From assembly GCA_051294375.1 (NCBI GenBank), contig CM119269.1, positions 2,704,504 to 2,768,503 of the forward strand: a stretch of 64,000 nt of DNA, given 5' to 3'. Below are positions 48,601 through 60,606 of this stretch, piece after piece. Each line of letters begins with the position of its first letter. Position 1 is the first letter of the stretch. The notes under the pieces are model-generated. The model worked only from the letters and a program-made list of their open reading frames with translations, did no database searches and was not told the DNA's origin. The stretch is from Paraspadella gotoi. Lineage: Eukaryota > Chaetognatha. The position numbers and the translations under genes are program-made.

Positions 48601-50392
48601 GAGTCCGATGACATCTGATGTTGCACATGTCCCTGTTTTTATCATCATCATCATCATCATCATCATCATTCAACATTCTTACCTTGAATTGCATCATTTG
48701 TCCCAATGACTCTTCAATCTCCGCGCGCAACGATTTTTCTTTCAAAGTGACGATGTTCGTGATTTTGAAAAGACGAAACAAAACTGGGCATAAATGAATG
48801 ATAGATCGATGAACGATCATTCGCTCATTCAATCAATCAACCAATGACAGATCGATAAACAATCAATGGCTTTCCAACCTCACCAATCAACCAATCATCT
48901 CACCAATCAGTTGGACGCCCAACAGAGCCGACAAATTCGGTCGGGTCATGATGTCGGCCACTTTGTCGTCCTCGTCCTCGATGTTGCAGACGACGACGAC
49001 GACGACGGCGAAGACGAAAACGACGACGGTGACGACGGAGTCGGTGAGAGCGAAGTCTCCAATGTGACATCGACAAGAGACGAAGGCGTTACGGAGCAGC
49101 ACCTCCACCAATTGGATCGTCGCCAAGACCAGGACTGAGGACGCGATAAAAAAAAAAAGGATCGGGAATGGATTATGATCGCTTCATTAGTGATCGTCAC
49201 ATTCACCGAAATTCACCAACAAGAATTAGGATGTGAAAAACTTGTCCTTGTTTGGGGAGCGATTCCATTGTTGCCAAGGACGTCGTTGATTCCGCTGGCG
49301 ACGTCGGCGTCGCCGTCGGAGTTTCCTCATCAGTGTCCTCGGATCGCGTCGTGGTCCCGGTTCCGTCGTCGTCAACTCCTCCTCCTCCTCCTCCTCCTCC
49401 TCCGCCCAACACTCCTCTCCCCAACTCCTCGTGGGGACCCAGGATCCCGAGGCTGATGAAGACCTCGAGGAGAACGGCGAGGGCGTGGGCGATGATGAGG
49501 AAGAGGAGGGCGCATTGGAAAGGGAGCGCCTGGAGAGAGGTTTGGGTCAGACTTGAGTCATTTAGAAAATCGAAGAAGTAGTCTGACTCAAATGTATATT
49601 TATGATATGAAATGGGTACAACCAATATAAAAATTATCCATTCATTTAATAAATAAGCTATCTTGCCAGTTGCTCCTGACTTTGGACAGGCTTTGGTGGT
49701 TAAAGGCCTCCATCACTCATCCTGCTAGCTTTCAATCAAGACTCTCTCACAGTCTCGTTTATTAACTCCCAGAGTTCCTGGCTTCCCTCAATCTAATTCT
49801 TAGAATCCTGTAACTGAATTTTCGTTAGCTACTAGGTACTATAATTCATCCAAATTTTTAAAGATATTTTAATATTAATTGATACTAAATATTTTTTTCT
49901 TTTGCATATAAATAATTATTTAGGGAAGAAAAATAAGTCTCTATATAACCGTACATTTGAATATACATAAGAAGAGTCGTAGTTTCCAAACAAATTTAAN
50001 NNNNNNNNNCAATATAACCGTACATTTGAATATACATAAGAAGAGTCGTAGGTTCCAAACAAATTTAAATAAAGAGTGTACCTCCATTACTTCTCGCACG
50101 TGACGCTTTCGAAGTGGAACTTCAAATTTTCCAATTGAACGTCGCGTATGGAAGAGGCAGCGGCGCTCGTGCGGCGCTGAGACCGACGGCGCCCGGGCCG
50201 GCGACGGTGCGGGAGAGGAGAGCGGGCGGGCCGGGCAGGCTTGAAGTCAGGCGCTGAATTATGGAGGGTGGGCGAGGGATTGACGGGAGAATCGACGGCG
50301 CCCGTCTCTGGTCGATGCGATCCTCAGAGTTCATGGTGACGACGAGACGACGCAACGACGACGACGACGACGACGACGACGCACGACGACGA

Positions 50393-50426
<34 letters not shown>

Positions 50427-50550
50427 AGTGGACAAGAATCGAAACGTACGACTGGATCAGAAAACCCGATCGGACGACGAAAACGGACGGACGACGGAAA
50501 AACGACACTTACGATGACGACGACCGATAAGTTGACGACGACGACGAAAA

Positions 50551-50596
<46 letters not shown>

Positions 50597-52227
50597 GACG
50601 ACAACTATCGCTAATTACATTCAGGGATCGAGAAAAAAGTTTGAGAAAAAAGTGAATCGAAAAATGTGAGTCAGAGAAATCCTTTCGATCGGAGAAATTT
50701 CCTTTGAGCCGATCGTGCGACGCTAAGCAAATGAGAGACAACGGATTAAATTAAACTAACGGATTAAATTAAACTAACACCTCCCATCTTTCAAGTTTTG
50801 ATATCGATGTACTAAAAAATATTTCGAAATTAAATATTAAAATATCCTTTTAGTTCGGAATTAGCAATTGAACTTTGTTTTAAAAAGTCAAATCCAACCA
50901 AATCGGACGCGAATATTCAATTACCCACCTGTTGTTTATTCATCATTGTTTTCAATGTTTATTCATCGCACGTTTTAAAACGAGTTCACTTTTTTTTGCA
51001 CTCGAACTTTGGGGAACCAACAAAAATCTCAAGGGCGTGCCTTTCGCAAATCCAATTTCTCAATTTTGTTTCGTCCTTCGGTTTTTTTTTTGTTTTGTTT
51101 TGTTTTGGAAGAGAAAAAAAACTAACAAAAGATTCAATTCGGTCACGAGATTTCGACCTTCGGAGCGAACGGAGGGCCATTAGTCAATACGGAGATAAGA
51201 AATTATAAAAAAATTCCATTCCNNNNNNNNNNNNNNNNNNNNNNNNNNNNNNNNNNNNNNNNNNNNNNNNNNNNNNNNNNNNNNNNNNNNNNNNNNNNNN
51301 NNNNNNNNNNNNNNNNNNNNNNNNNNNNNNNNNNNNNNNNNNNNNNNNNNNNNNNNNNNNNNNNNNNNNNNNNNNNNNNNNNNNNNNNNNNNNNNNNNNN
51401 NNNNNNNNNNNNNNNNNNNNNNNNNNNNNNNNNNNNNNNNNNNNNNNNNNNNNNNNNNNNNNNNNNNNNNNNNNNNNNNNNNNNNNNNNNNNNNNNNNNN
51501 NNNNNNNNNNNNNNNNNNNNNNNNNNNNNNNNNNNNNNNNNNNNNNNNNNNNNNNNNNNNNNNNNNNNNNNNNNNNNNNNNNNNNNNNNNNNNNNNNNNN
51601 NNNNNNNNNNNNNNNNNNNNNNNNNNNNNNNNNNNNNNNNNNNNNNNNNNNNNNNNNNNNNNNNNNNNNNNNNNNNNNNNNNNNNNNNNNNNNNNNNNNN
51701 NNNNNNNNNNNNNNNNNNNNNNNNNNNNNNNNNNNNNNNNNNNNNNNNNNNNNNNNNNNNNNNNNNNNNNNNNNNNNNNNNNNNNNNNNNNNNNNNNNNN
51801 NNNNNNNNNNNNNNNNNNNNNNNNNNNNNNNNNNNNNNNNNNNNNNNNNNNNNNNNNNNNNNNNNNNNNNNNNNNNNNNNNNNNNNNNNNNNNNNNNNNN
51901 NNNNNNNNNNNNNNNNNNNNNNNNNNNNNNNNNNNNNNNNNNNNNNNNNNNNNNNNNNNNNNNNNNNNNNNNNNNNNNNNNNNNNNNNNNNNNNNNNNNN
52001 NNNNNNNNNNNNNNNNNNNNNNNNNNNNNNNNNNNTTTTTTAGAAAATTACTTATGGATGAAATCAACTGGCATTCCCCTTTGCACTGAATTTTTTTCGA
52101 GTGCTCAAGCAGTAGATTAGTTATTTTCGTGAAAACTACAGCATTTGGCAAAATTTGCATTCCTTTTGTCGTTTTAAATCAGCTTCAGAAACAAAAACCG
52201 CATCTGTTATCAACGACCCTAGATATA

Positions 52228-52313
<86 letters not shown>

Positions 52314-54891
52314 TGAAACGAAGAAAACGAAAAAAAAAGAAAGAAAAAAAAACGAGGAAAGAAACGACCATATCACGAAAAAAAAAAACGGAAAAAATCA
52401 GAATATAACGACGAGGACGGCAACGCCAGACGCCGACGACGAATCCGCCCAACAATTTACGACTATAAAGCGTCGATAACGTGGGACGGAATCGCCACTC
52501 GTCACTCGGGCTGCCATTCAAATGCCACAGGAACGACGTTCGACGCGTCGACCTTTAACCGGCGGCGCCTCGAAACGTTGGAACCAGGCGCCGACGGCAT
52601 TCGGTCGACGGCGTTCGCCGCCCTTCGCCGCCGCCAACGCTCCGGCGTCGCCCGTGCAATCCCGCTGCCCAGGGGGCGTTTTAGAGACGCCGCGTGACGT
52701 TAACAAATCCTCCAAATCCCCGCACATGACGGGATTCATGAACTGTTTGCTCGCTGGCGCTCTCTCTCTCTCTNNNNNNNNNNNNNNNNNNNNNNNNNNN
52801 NNNNNNNNNNNNNNNNNNNNNNNNNNNNNNNNNNNNNNNNNNNNNNNNNNNNNNNNNNNNNNNNNNNNNNNNNNNNNNNNNNNNNNNNNNNNNNNNNNNN
52901 NNNNNNNNNNNNNNNNNNNNNNNNNNNNNNNNNNNNNNNNNNNNNNNNNNNNNNNNNNNNNNNNNNNNNNNNNNNNNNNNNNNNNNNAGCATAAGACGAC
53001 ACCCCCAACGGCTCGTCCCTTCCTCTCTCGTTCATAAGACCCGTAAGCGTCGTCGAGAGACGAGGATGCGTTGTTCCGTGGCGAAGCGGTGGACAATGGC
53101 GGTGACATGGGCAATGGGCAATGAGCATTCGTGACTGTGAAAGGAATAGTTATGAGATGAAAAANNNNNNNNNNNNNNNNNNNNNNNNNNNNNNNNNNNN
53201 NNNNNNNNNNNNNNNNNNNNNNNNNNNNNNNNNNNNNNNNNNNNNNNNNNNNNNNNNNNNNNNNNNNNNNNNNNNNNNNNNNNNNNNNNNNNNNNNNNNN
53301 NNNNNNNNNNNNNNNNNNNNNNNNNNNNNNNNNNNNNNNNACAGGAGTCACTGGCGATAGAAGACCGGAGTGCCGGCGACCTGGGGCCTTGAATCCAAGT
53401 GGGCCAAAACATATTATTTATGCTTTGGACGAGAGAGAGAATGAGAGAGAGACAGAGGAGAGAACGAGAGACGAAGTAGGAGAGAGAATAGACGAGAGAG
53501 AGAGAGAGAGCACGATGAGAGAGACGAGGAGAGACGAGAGGAAACCTAGTGTAGAGAAGCAAGAGACCAGAGAGAGAGAGAGAGAGAACAGCTCAGCGCA
53601 CGTGATACGATCGTATACGAAACCTAGATGAAACCGTTAGAAAGAGCGAGGGCGCATATCATGCATGAACTGTTTGTTTGTTCGTTTATGCATGGAAAAA
53701 CCGAACAGTTATGCGAAAATCGAATTCGAGCAATCAATCAATCAATTCGGAAGAATGCGAAAACATTGACAATCAACGATATTATGCGTGAAATTTCAAA
53801 AACAGTTCAACGAAACATGAACATCGGCAATAGATAAACGTTTGGAATATACAATCAGCGCTCCCTCTCCCTCTCCTTCTCTCTCTCCCTCTCCCTCTCC
53901 CTCTCCCTCTCCCTCTCTCTCTCTGTTCCTCCCTCGAAATTCCGCGCAAGAACTGATAAATGAGAGGGGATGATGGATTCGGCGAAGACAATGAATATTG
54001 AATATGAATGATGAATAGCGATTGATGATTCGACGGTCACGCGGCTTTGGCGATGAGTGAGACAGAGAGACAACTTCAATGATTTACAATATTTTTGAAA
54101 CGTTTTAATTTGGGCGGCCATCTTGCGTTCAAGCGAGAGTATGTGTTTTTTAAGGACCGCTTTTGCGTGATAGATCAAATGGTCAAAAGGCTCGATTCAT
54201 TGTTTTAAAATGTTGACGAAGCGAAAAAAATTAATGAAAAAGGTTAGTTTCTCATAGGCTGTCCCGCCGGAAAATTCTTAATTAATCTTGTTACATATTA
54301 ATATAAAATAGTTATCCAAAAAGTTTAATAGCTCTTTTTTTTTTTTTGGTAAATTTTAATACTCGTAAAATTTTTTTTTTCTCTTCAATAAAAAAATATT
54401 GAAATTAAAGGATTTCTTGTTTATATTTGTAACCACTTTTGATTAAATCTCTACCCAGTATATTAATATCAATTCATATTTTGTCCTTTGAATCAAGGAT
54501 TTTCTGCCGGCTGCGGCGAAAATATTTCTGGGAAATGTGAACGCGGTGACGTGGACGATGATGACCGAGTTCGTCAGTTCTTTGGCGGGAAACAGAGGAA
54601 TCCTTCAACTGTTGCCGCTTTATCTCGATCAAATTCTCCGTCCCGCCTTCACTAATTCGAGCTTCGTTACTGAGGTAAAACTCGACACGAATGGACGTTT
54701 GAGCTGTACTGCGCAATTAAAATTATTAGAAATTTCGAATCTTTATTTATATTTATAACGTGCTATTTCTCTCTTTTCGTTGCGTTTTGTATTTAGAAGA
54801 AAAACGAAAGTTTTAAAAGGCTTCAGCTTTCAACAACGAATGATGACACTAAAATCAAATCAATCGTTTCTGAAGCCAAATAAAGCATTCG

Positions 54892-54927
<36 letters not shown>

Positions 54928-54954
54928 CTTGAATGATTGAATGATTGATTGATA

Positions 54955-54996
<42 letters not shown>

Positions 54997-55943
54997 ATGA
55001 TTGATTGATTGATTGATTGACTGATTGATTGATTGAATCAATGCACATGAAATAATATTTTTATTTCTTTTTTTTTAAATCGAACCTTTTTCAAATCTTT
55101 TAAAACTCCAACTAAAATACTCCAGGTTTACCACGTGGACGGCGCGGGACTCGAAAAGGGCGTCGTCTACAGCGAGGTGCTCGCGAAGAGAAACAAGCGT
55201 CACTTCTGGATTTGGCGCCGCGTCAAGGACGCCGTGTTCCCAGGCCGCTGTTCGCAAAAGGCGGCGTTGAGAAAATGTCTCTAGAACAAAGGAAACAAGG
55301 GGATGAAGATAAAAAGTAAAACAAAGGAAACAAGGGGAATAAAGATAAAAAGAAAACAAAGGGCCGGGTTTATGACGAAGGGAAAAAGGAAGTGACGTCG
55401 GGGTCGGAAGAAGGAAGAAGGGAAAAAAATAGAAACGTTAATCATGTGCTGCGCGACGAACAAAGTTTAACGACCTCTGGTATTTCAACTTTTCTGCCTC
55501 CCCCCCCCTTGTTCTTAACTACATTTTTTACCATTCTCTCTCCCCCCCCGTCGCCGCCCATCCGCCGATTTTTTGCTTTGCTTTGATTTTTTTTTTTATC
55601 TTATAATTTTTTTTGCTGTTTTTTTTTCTCTCAAATTTTCCCCGCTTGGCATATTTAAAATTTTGCTTGTTACTTTTTTCTCCTTTCCTTGCTTCTGCTA
55701 CGTCGCTACACTTTCCTTTTTCCCTTTTTATCTTAAGTATCTCTTTTTTTCCTTCAAACGTTTCTCCTCCACCCTAGGATCTTAGTCACTCCCATCCCTG
55801 CCGTTTTAATTTCCTTTCTCCTTAAACACTCCCTCAAGGAAGCGCTTCCTTAGCGACGCCGGAGAAATAACAACGGCTTTCCAACGACGAACGAACGTTG
55901 TATAATGAGGCAATATAACTAACGGTTACCGGGCCGATTAAAG

Positions 55944-55975
<32 letters not shown>

Positions 55976-56155
55976 TTCTTACTTCCCCTTTTCCCTTCCG
56001 CCCTCTCATTTCCTCACGTGTCTTTTGTCTTTTATTTGCGCCTGCGCGGTACACGAACGCCATCCGAAGGTTGAAACGGTGGCGCGCAATTATCATAATC
56101 TAGCGATCAGAGAATACCGGGAGAGGGGAGAAGAGAGAGAGAAAGAGAGAGAGAG

Positions 56156-56210
<55 letters not shown>

Positions 56211-56834
56211 AGATGAAGAGAGAGAAAGAGAAGAGAGAGGGCGAGAGAAGAGCAGAGAGACCTTGATAAGTCAGTTTCTCGGAGAGACATTATCTCGACG
56301 ATGCATTAGTCTTTCGCCGGCGGGGACGCTCACCGAATGAGAGAGAACCTAACTCTGGATCGGATCAAGAGATACCACAAAAAGATTTACCGGTAAATAC
56401 TGAGCCATTTTTTGAAATTTAAGGCCTTCGCTGGGCAGAAGCTAACGGTCCCTTTTTTCCTCCAATGAACTTAATAGTTACCTTATTATTTACTGCCGAT
56501 CCCAACGCTTTTCTATTTATATTCCTGACAAATTTATTAACATTAATTAATGTTAACTAACGACGTAACGAAAATAAAAATATTAGTCTACTCACCGCAA
56601 TAATCGAGACAACCGCCTTCGGTGACCTAGGAACCTAGAAACCTAGAAACCTATCAAACCCCGAGAAATTATTTTTCCCCCGAAAACATTCGAACTTTCT
56701 GTCCAAACCTGCAGACCGGATCGTATGGTCGTCATCGTTGCCGGCGCAGTTGATCAAGAAGATCTGTTCCGCGTTTTGAATCGATTCGAAAACGAGGGGC
56801 GGGATAATTCGAAATCGATCTTCGAGACGGAAAA

Positions 56835-56867
<33 letters not shown>

Positions 56868-59800
56868 GGAGGAGGAGGAAAAGGACTTTTGCCCGGGGTT
56901 TAATTCCTCCGTCGTGAAAAACGTTTCCTTTCCTTCGGGTATGAGACTCTGTCCGGTGAGAATGCAATCTGCAATGAGAAAGAAAAACTGGGAGATTGGA
57001 TTAGCGTTAGTTTCGCTCAGTTAAGAGTGAATAACTCGTAATAAATTTATAAAAAAAGAAATGTTCATTTACAGTTTTTTTTTCGGAATTTTATCATCAA
57101 TTAACAAAAACCAAAAATTATAAAACTGAAGTCGTTTTTTTAAATTTATATAGGTCGATTTATATAAATTTATAAATTAATTAATTTATAATTTAAATTT
57201 AAATTTATATAAGTCGATATTTATAAGTTTATAGTCGTTCTTCACAACCGACCAATGTATTCAGTGACGAATCCGTTTCAGCGCACGAAAGGCACGGAAG
57301 TGTGGAAATATTCTGGCGCACCCCATCGCCCGCGGACGACCCCTACGCTCACCGCGCCCTCTTTCATCTTTTGACGCACCTCAGCTCCGAAGAGTCGGGT
57401 CCGCTTTACGATGCGTTTGTCGCCGCTCGACCAAAACTTTGCTCGAAGGTGAAATTAATTATTTATAATTATTTGATAAACATAGTGAAGGTTAAAACAT
57501 ATCTTGATATTCAATGCTCAGGTCCACTGGTACCTCGGTGAAGCCAGTCGTTCCACATTGAAATCTCCGTCGATCCTCCACATGTTCTTCGAAGACGTTC
57601 CCCTTCATCTCTTGGAGGAGATTCCCGAGACGCTGGATCGCCTCCTCCGATCTCTCGTCGGCGGCGAATTGGAGGCGGATGGCGTCCGCGCTGTCGTCAC
57701 CGCCGACGCCGCCAAGAGGCGACTCCGGGTGGAACGAGGGACCTTCGGTTACGCCTTTTCTATTCTCGAAGCATTCGTGATGGAACACCTCGTCGACATG
57801 CCTAGTCTCCTACTCTTTCTCGACGATGCTCCCCATCGACGCCGCTTTTTGACCGAGGACGCCGCCTTCTGGCGTCGTCTGCTTCAATCCCGGATGCTGA
57901 CGCCGCCGCGAGTAACAGTTCTGGGTCGGCCGAGTCGACGCCTCGCCGACGACTTAGCAGAGGCGGCAAAGACGCGGACGAACGAATTGAGAGGAACTCT
58001 GGGTCCCGAAGGCTTGCAAGAAAAGCATCGAGAGTTTGAGGCAGCGAAAAAAGATAACGACTTCCAGATGCCACCGGATCTTTTGGATCTTTTGCCGGTC
58101 GTCGCCGCCGATTCGATGAAAATCCCAAAATTCGAATCGATCGCTAACCGTCGTTGGACAAGCAGTTCGACCGCGACGACGACCCCGTCTCTCCCATTCG
58201 TCGACGACGACCTCGACGGAGTCCATTTTGGCCTCAAGTTGGTCCACATTCCGAACGCCACCTTCGTTTCTTTGACGACGATGATTAATACGCAGAATCT
58301 CGATCGCGCCTCCAAGTCGCTGATGCCGATCTTCGCGAGACTCTTCTTCCACGCGGACTCGACGCTTGACCACACCTTGAACCAAACCAACTCTTCCGAT
58401 AACACCTCTTGCTCCACAACCACTCCCTCCGCCACTACCTCGCCTACCTTCGTCGACCGCCTCGCCGCTACCGTCGTAGAACGATCCTCCACTTTCGGCG
58501 GCCGACTCTTCCGCGGTTCGATCCCCGCCAACACTTGGGCGATCGATCTCCTCGTCGAGAAGGAGAAATTTGGCGACGGGTTGGAGTTGTTGGACGAGTT
58601 GTTGACGCGAGGGAGGTTCTCTGCCGACGCCGTGGTTGACGCCGCCACGCGAGAAGACGCCTTGTTACAAGCCACACATGCCTTTTATGACATATATCCC
58701 GTCCTATGCTTCATGCTTTACGGCATGGACAGCGACGTCTGGATTCCGACGAAACTGTCCCGCAGCGCCGTCGGGCGGCGAATGCTGCGTGGTGACGTAG
58801 CTGCCGCGCCTGCGCTGCTGCAACGCCTCAGAGCGGCATTGCTGCGGAATGGAACGGTCGTGCTTCAGGTGGCTGGGGATATCGAGAAGCTTGATGAAAA
58901 GGCAAAGGCCGCTGGGTCGGCGTCGCTGGCGAAGTTCGTCGTCGAAAAGACTCCGGGTTTGTCATCGGCAGCGGCGGCGTCTTTTGATAAAAGCAACGCC
59001 GCTATCTGCGACGCCTACATGCCGCTTCATCGCCAACTGCTACCCTTCGACGAATCATCGACGCCCAGAGCGTTCGTCGTCGGAAGTGGCGTCGAAAACA
59101 GCGACTATTTCATCGCGGCGACGCCTGTGGTTCTGCAACGGCTCGTTAACAACTCCGTCGACTTCAACAATATCTTGCCTTACGACGAATTGCCTCGCTT
59201 ATACATCCTTTTAAGTTTCCTCAACGGTCTAGGCACCCCACTTTTCCATAAAATTCGTGGAAGGGGTCTCGCTTATGGCTACCGCTTTAAGTTTGATAAA
59301 GACAACGGGATGTTAAGGTGAGGATTCATAAAATAAAGATTTAAGTCATCGCGCAACATTGTCTATCGAATTTTGACATTTTTCATTAATTACAATTTAA
59401 AATTAATGGATCAGTAAAAAAAATTATTTGTTTACTATGCCTTTCACGACACCCCTCTCCAACGCCAGTTTTCAAGCCTACATGACCCGTAATCCTGCTG
59501 AAGTATTTCGTCGCGCCAAAGACTTCGTCGAATCGTTAATTAACGGGTCCACAGTCATCGAAGACTCTCAAATCAAAGCGGCACGAGGAAGAACGACGTA
59601 CAAGCTCCTTTCTGACGTTGGCGATCCTTTCAGGTCAGAAAGTTCAACTTTGCGTAATTCTTATGATTCGTAAAGATTCAAAGAATCATAAAGGTCTTAA
59701 ATTCTGTTTCTCGGTTTAAACTAATCGAATTTTGTTACATTCTTTAAAGATCACAAAACCTCACAAAAAGCCGGTTTAGTCATTTTCTTCACGAAACCAG

Positions 59801-60571
59801 GCTCATGTCTTTTCCTGATTTGATGTTTTTGAGGGGGAAAAAGCTTTTACTATTTTTTCTACCATTTTGTCTCCTAAACCATTAACTTCACTTACCTCAC
59901 ATCCATATCTCACATTTTTTTTTGCTTTTACGACACAAACACTTTTAAAGCATCATTTCCTTTTCGATACATTGCGTCTTCCCAAGAGGGTTAACTTTTT
60001 TATGACTCTGATTCTGAATAAGAAGGGAAATTATTATTAATGCAATTGATAAGCATTATTATCAGTATAAAAAGAGCATTTATTTATCATTTTTTGAGAT
60101 GTATTTTGCAATAAAAATTTTGTAATAAATTTTAAAATTCGTTTTTTAAATTTCTATTAATAAAAAAAATAGAGAAAAGAAAGTTTTATTTTTTACAAAC
60201 AACGATTTTTTAACAAATAAAACTTGGTTTTCTCTATATTCAACTCGGAGTCGAAACACAATCTCAAAAATAATAATCACACAATTTCTCGCAGGCTGGC
60301 CAGGGCATCCCTCACCGATTGTCTCTCTCGTCGCCCCGACGACCACCTCTCCAACTCCTTGGCTGCCTACGCGGACATCGACGCCGCCGCTCTGGTGGGC
60401 GTGGCCCGCAAGTGGGTGGCGCGCGTCTTCGACGTTCGGCGCCTGCGTCTGGGCGTCAGATGCCACGAGACGCGCGTCGACGAGCTGATCGAGAGTTTTA
60501 ACGCGGAAGGAATTCGGCTTGAGAAGATTTCCTTGGAGGACGTCGAGAGAATGGTTTTTGGCGAGGAATGA
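45644..60571 (+). CDS. M16C-family zinc metalloprotease (YOL098C/C05D11.1 type), 11 exons
   Basis: Large pitrilysin-clan peptidase related to presequence protease and to the uncharacterised yeast SDD3 / nematode C05D11.1 proteins. Exons: 45644-45734, 46004-46132, 46917-47059, 54498-54674, 55126-55260, 56310-56392, 56715-56938, 57282-57448, 57522-59317, 59469-59633, 60295-60571; phases add up to 1,129 codons including the stop, close to the 1,000-1,040 aa of the family. Exon 3 contains the inverted zinc motif in DDDGIPHALEHLIFSGS (HxxEH). Exon 5 supplies the distal glutamate in GVVYSEV. Exon 6/7 joins ...RIKRYHKKIY to RPDRMVVIVAG, the end of the first M16 domain. Exon 9 ends in IRGRGLAYGYRF, the conserved (R)GxGLAYG motif. 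The proposed first exon adds a hydrophobic signal-anchor (LAVIAFTASLIVIILITG). Intron 3 is 7.4 kb and houses an antisense gene. Exon 5 needs a non-canonical GC donor at 55261. The start is less certain: an in-frame ATG also lies at 45479. Confidence 0.94.
46590..46865 (+). repeat. Dispersed element W, copy within M16 intron 2
   Basis: Same landmarks as the copy at 305-660, diverged by substitutions and a shortened left part. It ends about 50 bp before the acceptor of M16 exon 3 (46917), so it fills most of the 3' half of that intron. Confidence 0.8.
47344..50334 (-). CDS. Hv1/TMEM266-like voltage-sensor-domain protein, nested antisense gene
   Basis: Predicted four-helix membrane protein of the voltage-gated proton channel type. 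Supported exons (minus): about 50176-50082 (RRSIGKFEVPLRKRHVREVM), 49529-49217 (S1, Gly/acidic loop, start of S2), 49134-48904 (S2-S3), 48783-48683 (S4 and start of a coiled coil) and 48537-47344 (coiled coil plus long tail, stop at 47344). Phases 0/1/1/0 all agree. S1 reads FQCALLFLIIAHALAVLLEV and aligns without gaps to Hv1 S1, but the selectivity Asp is His. In S2-S3 the Glu, the basic residue 4 later and the S3 Asp 17 later keep exact Hv1 spacing. S4 is VLFRLFKITNIVTLK, so its charges run R-x-x-K-x-x-N. The roughly 390-residue Ser/Arg-rich tail is far longer than in Hv1. The N-terminus is unresolved: an ORF from ATG 50334 (MNSEDRIDQRRAPS...) is in another frame from the S1-proximal segment, so an indel or a missed intron lies between them. 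The gene lies wholly in intron 3 of the M16 protease. Confidence 0.85.
47486..47560 (-). repeat. 24-bp coding tandem repeat in the voltage-sensor tail
   Basis: Three copies of a 24-bp unit (GCGCAGTTGCGTGCGATGTG on plus) encode HATAPSTS / HATARSTS / HATAPPTN on the minus strand, keeping the frame because 24 is a multiple of 3. Confidence 0.85.
49605..49770 (+). repeat. SINE-tail-like repeat
   Basis: Shares GGTACAACCAATATAAAAAT, ATCCATTCATTTAATA and a CTTTCAATCAAGACTCTCTCAC end with the sequences at 45,900 and 15,140. It lies between the first exons of the voltage-sensor gene, within its intron. Confidence 0.5.
50000..50009. other. 10-N gap with duplicated flanks
   Basis: About 60 bp on each side are the same sequence (ATATAACCGTACATTTGAAT ... 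CAAATTTAA), so the gap probably marks an unmerged overlap within the first intron of the voltage-sensor gene. Confidence 0.93.
51223..52035. other. Assembly gap of 813 N
   Basis: Lies in M16 intron 3, upstream of the nested voltage-sensor gene; missing 5' exons of that gene could fall here. Confidence 0.97.
52223..52314 (+). repeat. (GAC)n trinucleotide array
   Basis: About 30 perfect ACG units in M16 intron 3. Related arrays are at 7,938-8,002, 50,355-50,425 and 50,535-50,596. Confidence 0.97.
52430..52770. other. GC-rich island in M16 intron 3 with overlapping ORFs on both strands
   Basis: CGACG-rich stretch between a (GAC)n array and a (TC)n/gap. A plus-strand ORF (MPQERRSTRRPLTGGASKRW...) and a minus-strand ORF (MNPVMCGDLEDLLTSRGVSK...) are both open for most of it. 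I cannot decide whether it is coding, an upstream exon or promoter of the nested minus-strand gene, or neither. Confidence 0.35.
52774..52987. other. Assembly gap of 214 N
   Basis: Entered from a (TC)n run on its left. Confidence 0.97.
53165..53340. other. Assembly gap of 176 N
   Basis: Third gap within 2.2 kb, all in M16 intron 3. Confidence 0.97.
54893..55040 (+). repeat. (TTGA)n tetranucleotide array
   Basis: About 145 bp of TGAT/TTGA units with a few variants, in the intron between M16 exons 4 and 5. It gives a spurious Asn-Gln-Ser-Ile ORF on the minus strand. Confidence 0.96.
56128..56248 (+). repeat. (GA)n array just upstream of M16 exon 6
   Basis: Purine-rich run in the intron ending at 56309. 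On the coding strand it displaces the usual pyrimidine tract, so the acceptor of exon 6 relies on the short GACGATGCATTAG segment. Confidence 0.9.
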
Positions 60572-60606
60572 GTCACTATGAAAAATGGGCACTCTTTTTC
60601 CAGAGA

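Noticed and set aside
52185-52521. Poly-Val, poly-Arg and poly-Thr ORFs
   Set aside because: Six-frame products of a (GAC)n array.
54893-55040. CRISPR-like or coding Asn-Gln-Ser repeat
   Set aside because: A plain 4-bp microsatellite with no spacers; the ORF is a by-product.
57884-58675. 263-codon minus-strand ORF opposite the M16 gene
   Set aside because: Shadow of the large M16 exon 9, whose plus-strand frame matches the family.
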